DNA of 5,176 nt from Lachnospiraceae bacterium (GTDB lineage: Bacteria > Bacillota_A > Clostridia > Lachnospirales > Lachnospiraceae): NCBI GenBank assembly GCA_017613055.1, contig JAGAES010000005.1, positions 1 to 5,176 of the forward strand. Direction: 5' to 3'. A program made the position numbers and the translations under genes. Below the pieces are notes generated by a model, which was not told where the DNA came from, made no database searches, and saw only the letters and a program-made list of their open reading frames with translations. This document shows, piece after piece, positions 4,997 to 5,176 of the stretch; the stretch's first letter is position 1, and each line of letters begins with the position of its first letter.

Positions 4997-5176
4997 TCAC
5001 ATCATTCCGATTTTCTTCATTAACGCTTCCTGAAGTACCTGTGAAAAATTCACTCCCATCTCTGTTGCCGCTTCATTCAGCCACTGCGGAATGCTGAGAG
5101 TCTTCTTCACGGCTCGGCCGTTGTTTTTCTTTTGATACGCCAGCATATCAAACTCAATCAGAATACACATCTCTCC
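4997..5176 (-). CDS. hicB: HicB-family antitoxin, C-terminal part (cut by window edge)
   Basis: The last 59 residues of a gene entering from the right are visible, ending in two consecutive in-frame TGA codons. The segment LAYQKKNNGRAVKKTLSIP, followed by QWLNEAATEMGVNFSQVLQEAL, closely matches the C-terminal ribbon-helix-helix part of HicB antitoxins, where 'KKTLTIP.WLN..A...G.NFS.VLQEAL' is the recurrent pattern. HicB usually is about 130-140 residues and neutralises the HicA mRNA-cleaving toxin; its C-terminal domain binds the operon's own promoter. The N-terminal HicA-binding domain is outside the window, and so would be hicA, which normally lies immediately upstream, that is to the right of 5176. 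No hicA is present on the left side. An alternative is a solitary HicB-like protein. The terminator at 4961-4984 ends the transcript. Confidence 0.85.
   Translation of the reverse strand, partial: GEMCILIEFDMLAYQKKNNGRAVKKTLSIPQWLNEAATEMGVNFSQVLQEALMKKIGMM

Overview
The window looks like chromosomal DNA from a Bacillota bacterium, most likely a Clostridia-type gut anaerobe. This rests on protein style (a sigma factor paired with a single-pass membrane partner, a YitT-family membrane protein, a DesK/LiaS-like kinase, a HicB antitoxin), strong AGGAGG-type ribosome binding sites, near-consensus sigma-A promoters and moderate GC. The genus cannot be fixed from sequence reading alone. No rRNA, tRNA, CRISPR array, insertion sequence or prophage gene was seen.

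Layout, left to right. (1) Positions 1-202, minus: the N-terminal end of an ABC transporter ATPase, cut by the window edge. (2) 203-339: an intergenic region of 137 bp with three overlapping dyads, a GC-rich hairpin with a UUCG loop on the minus-strand RNA, and possible promoters for the ABC gene. (3) 340-2171, minus: a translationally coupled pair, an ECF-like sigma-70 family factor with a GTG start followed by a single-pass membrane protein that is its probable anti-sigma/sensor partner. (4) 2248-3090, minus: a YitT-family integral membrane protein with a C-terminal DUF2179 domain. (5) 3091-3237: a divergent promoter region with two well-formed sigma-A promoters. (6) 3238-4946, plus: a two-component system, a membrane histidine kinase of the HisKA_3/DesK-LiaS type overlapping by ATGA with a NarL/LuxR-type response regulator. 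(7) 4961-4984: a terminator hairpin between convergent genes. (8) 4997-5176, minus: the C-terminal end of a HicB-type antitoxin, cut by the right edge.

How they may work together: the window carries two independent signal-transduction devices. The sigma factor/membrane partner pair probably responds to an envelope or extracellular cue, and the same-strand ABC transporter immediately downstream is a natural candidate target. The two-component system has a sensor made almost entirely of membrane helices, which in related systems (DesK, LiaS) is associated with sensing membrane or envelope state. It shares a divergent promoter region with the YitT gene, which may be its target. All regulatory links are inferences from layout.

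Three start codons are placed downstream of an upstream in-frame ATG because the Shine-Dalgarno sequence lies between the two (202 rather than 208, 1608 rather than 1614, 3090 rather than 3108). I did not find a clearly new biological system. The most unusual items are the nested dyads at 307-332 and the large unrecognised ectodomain of the sigma-factor partner.
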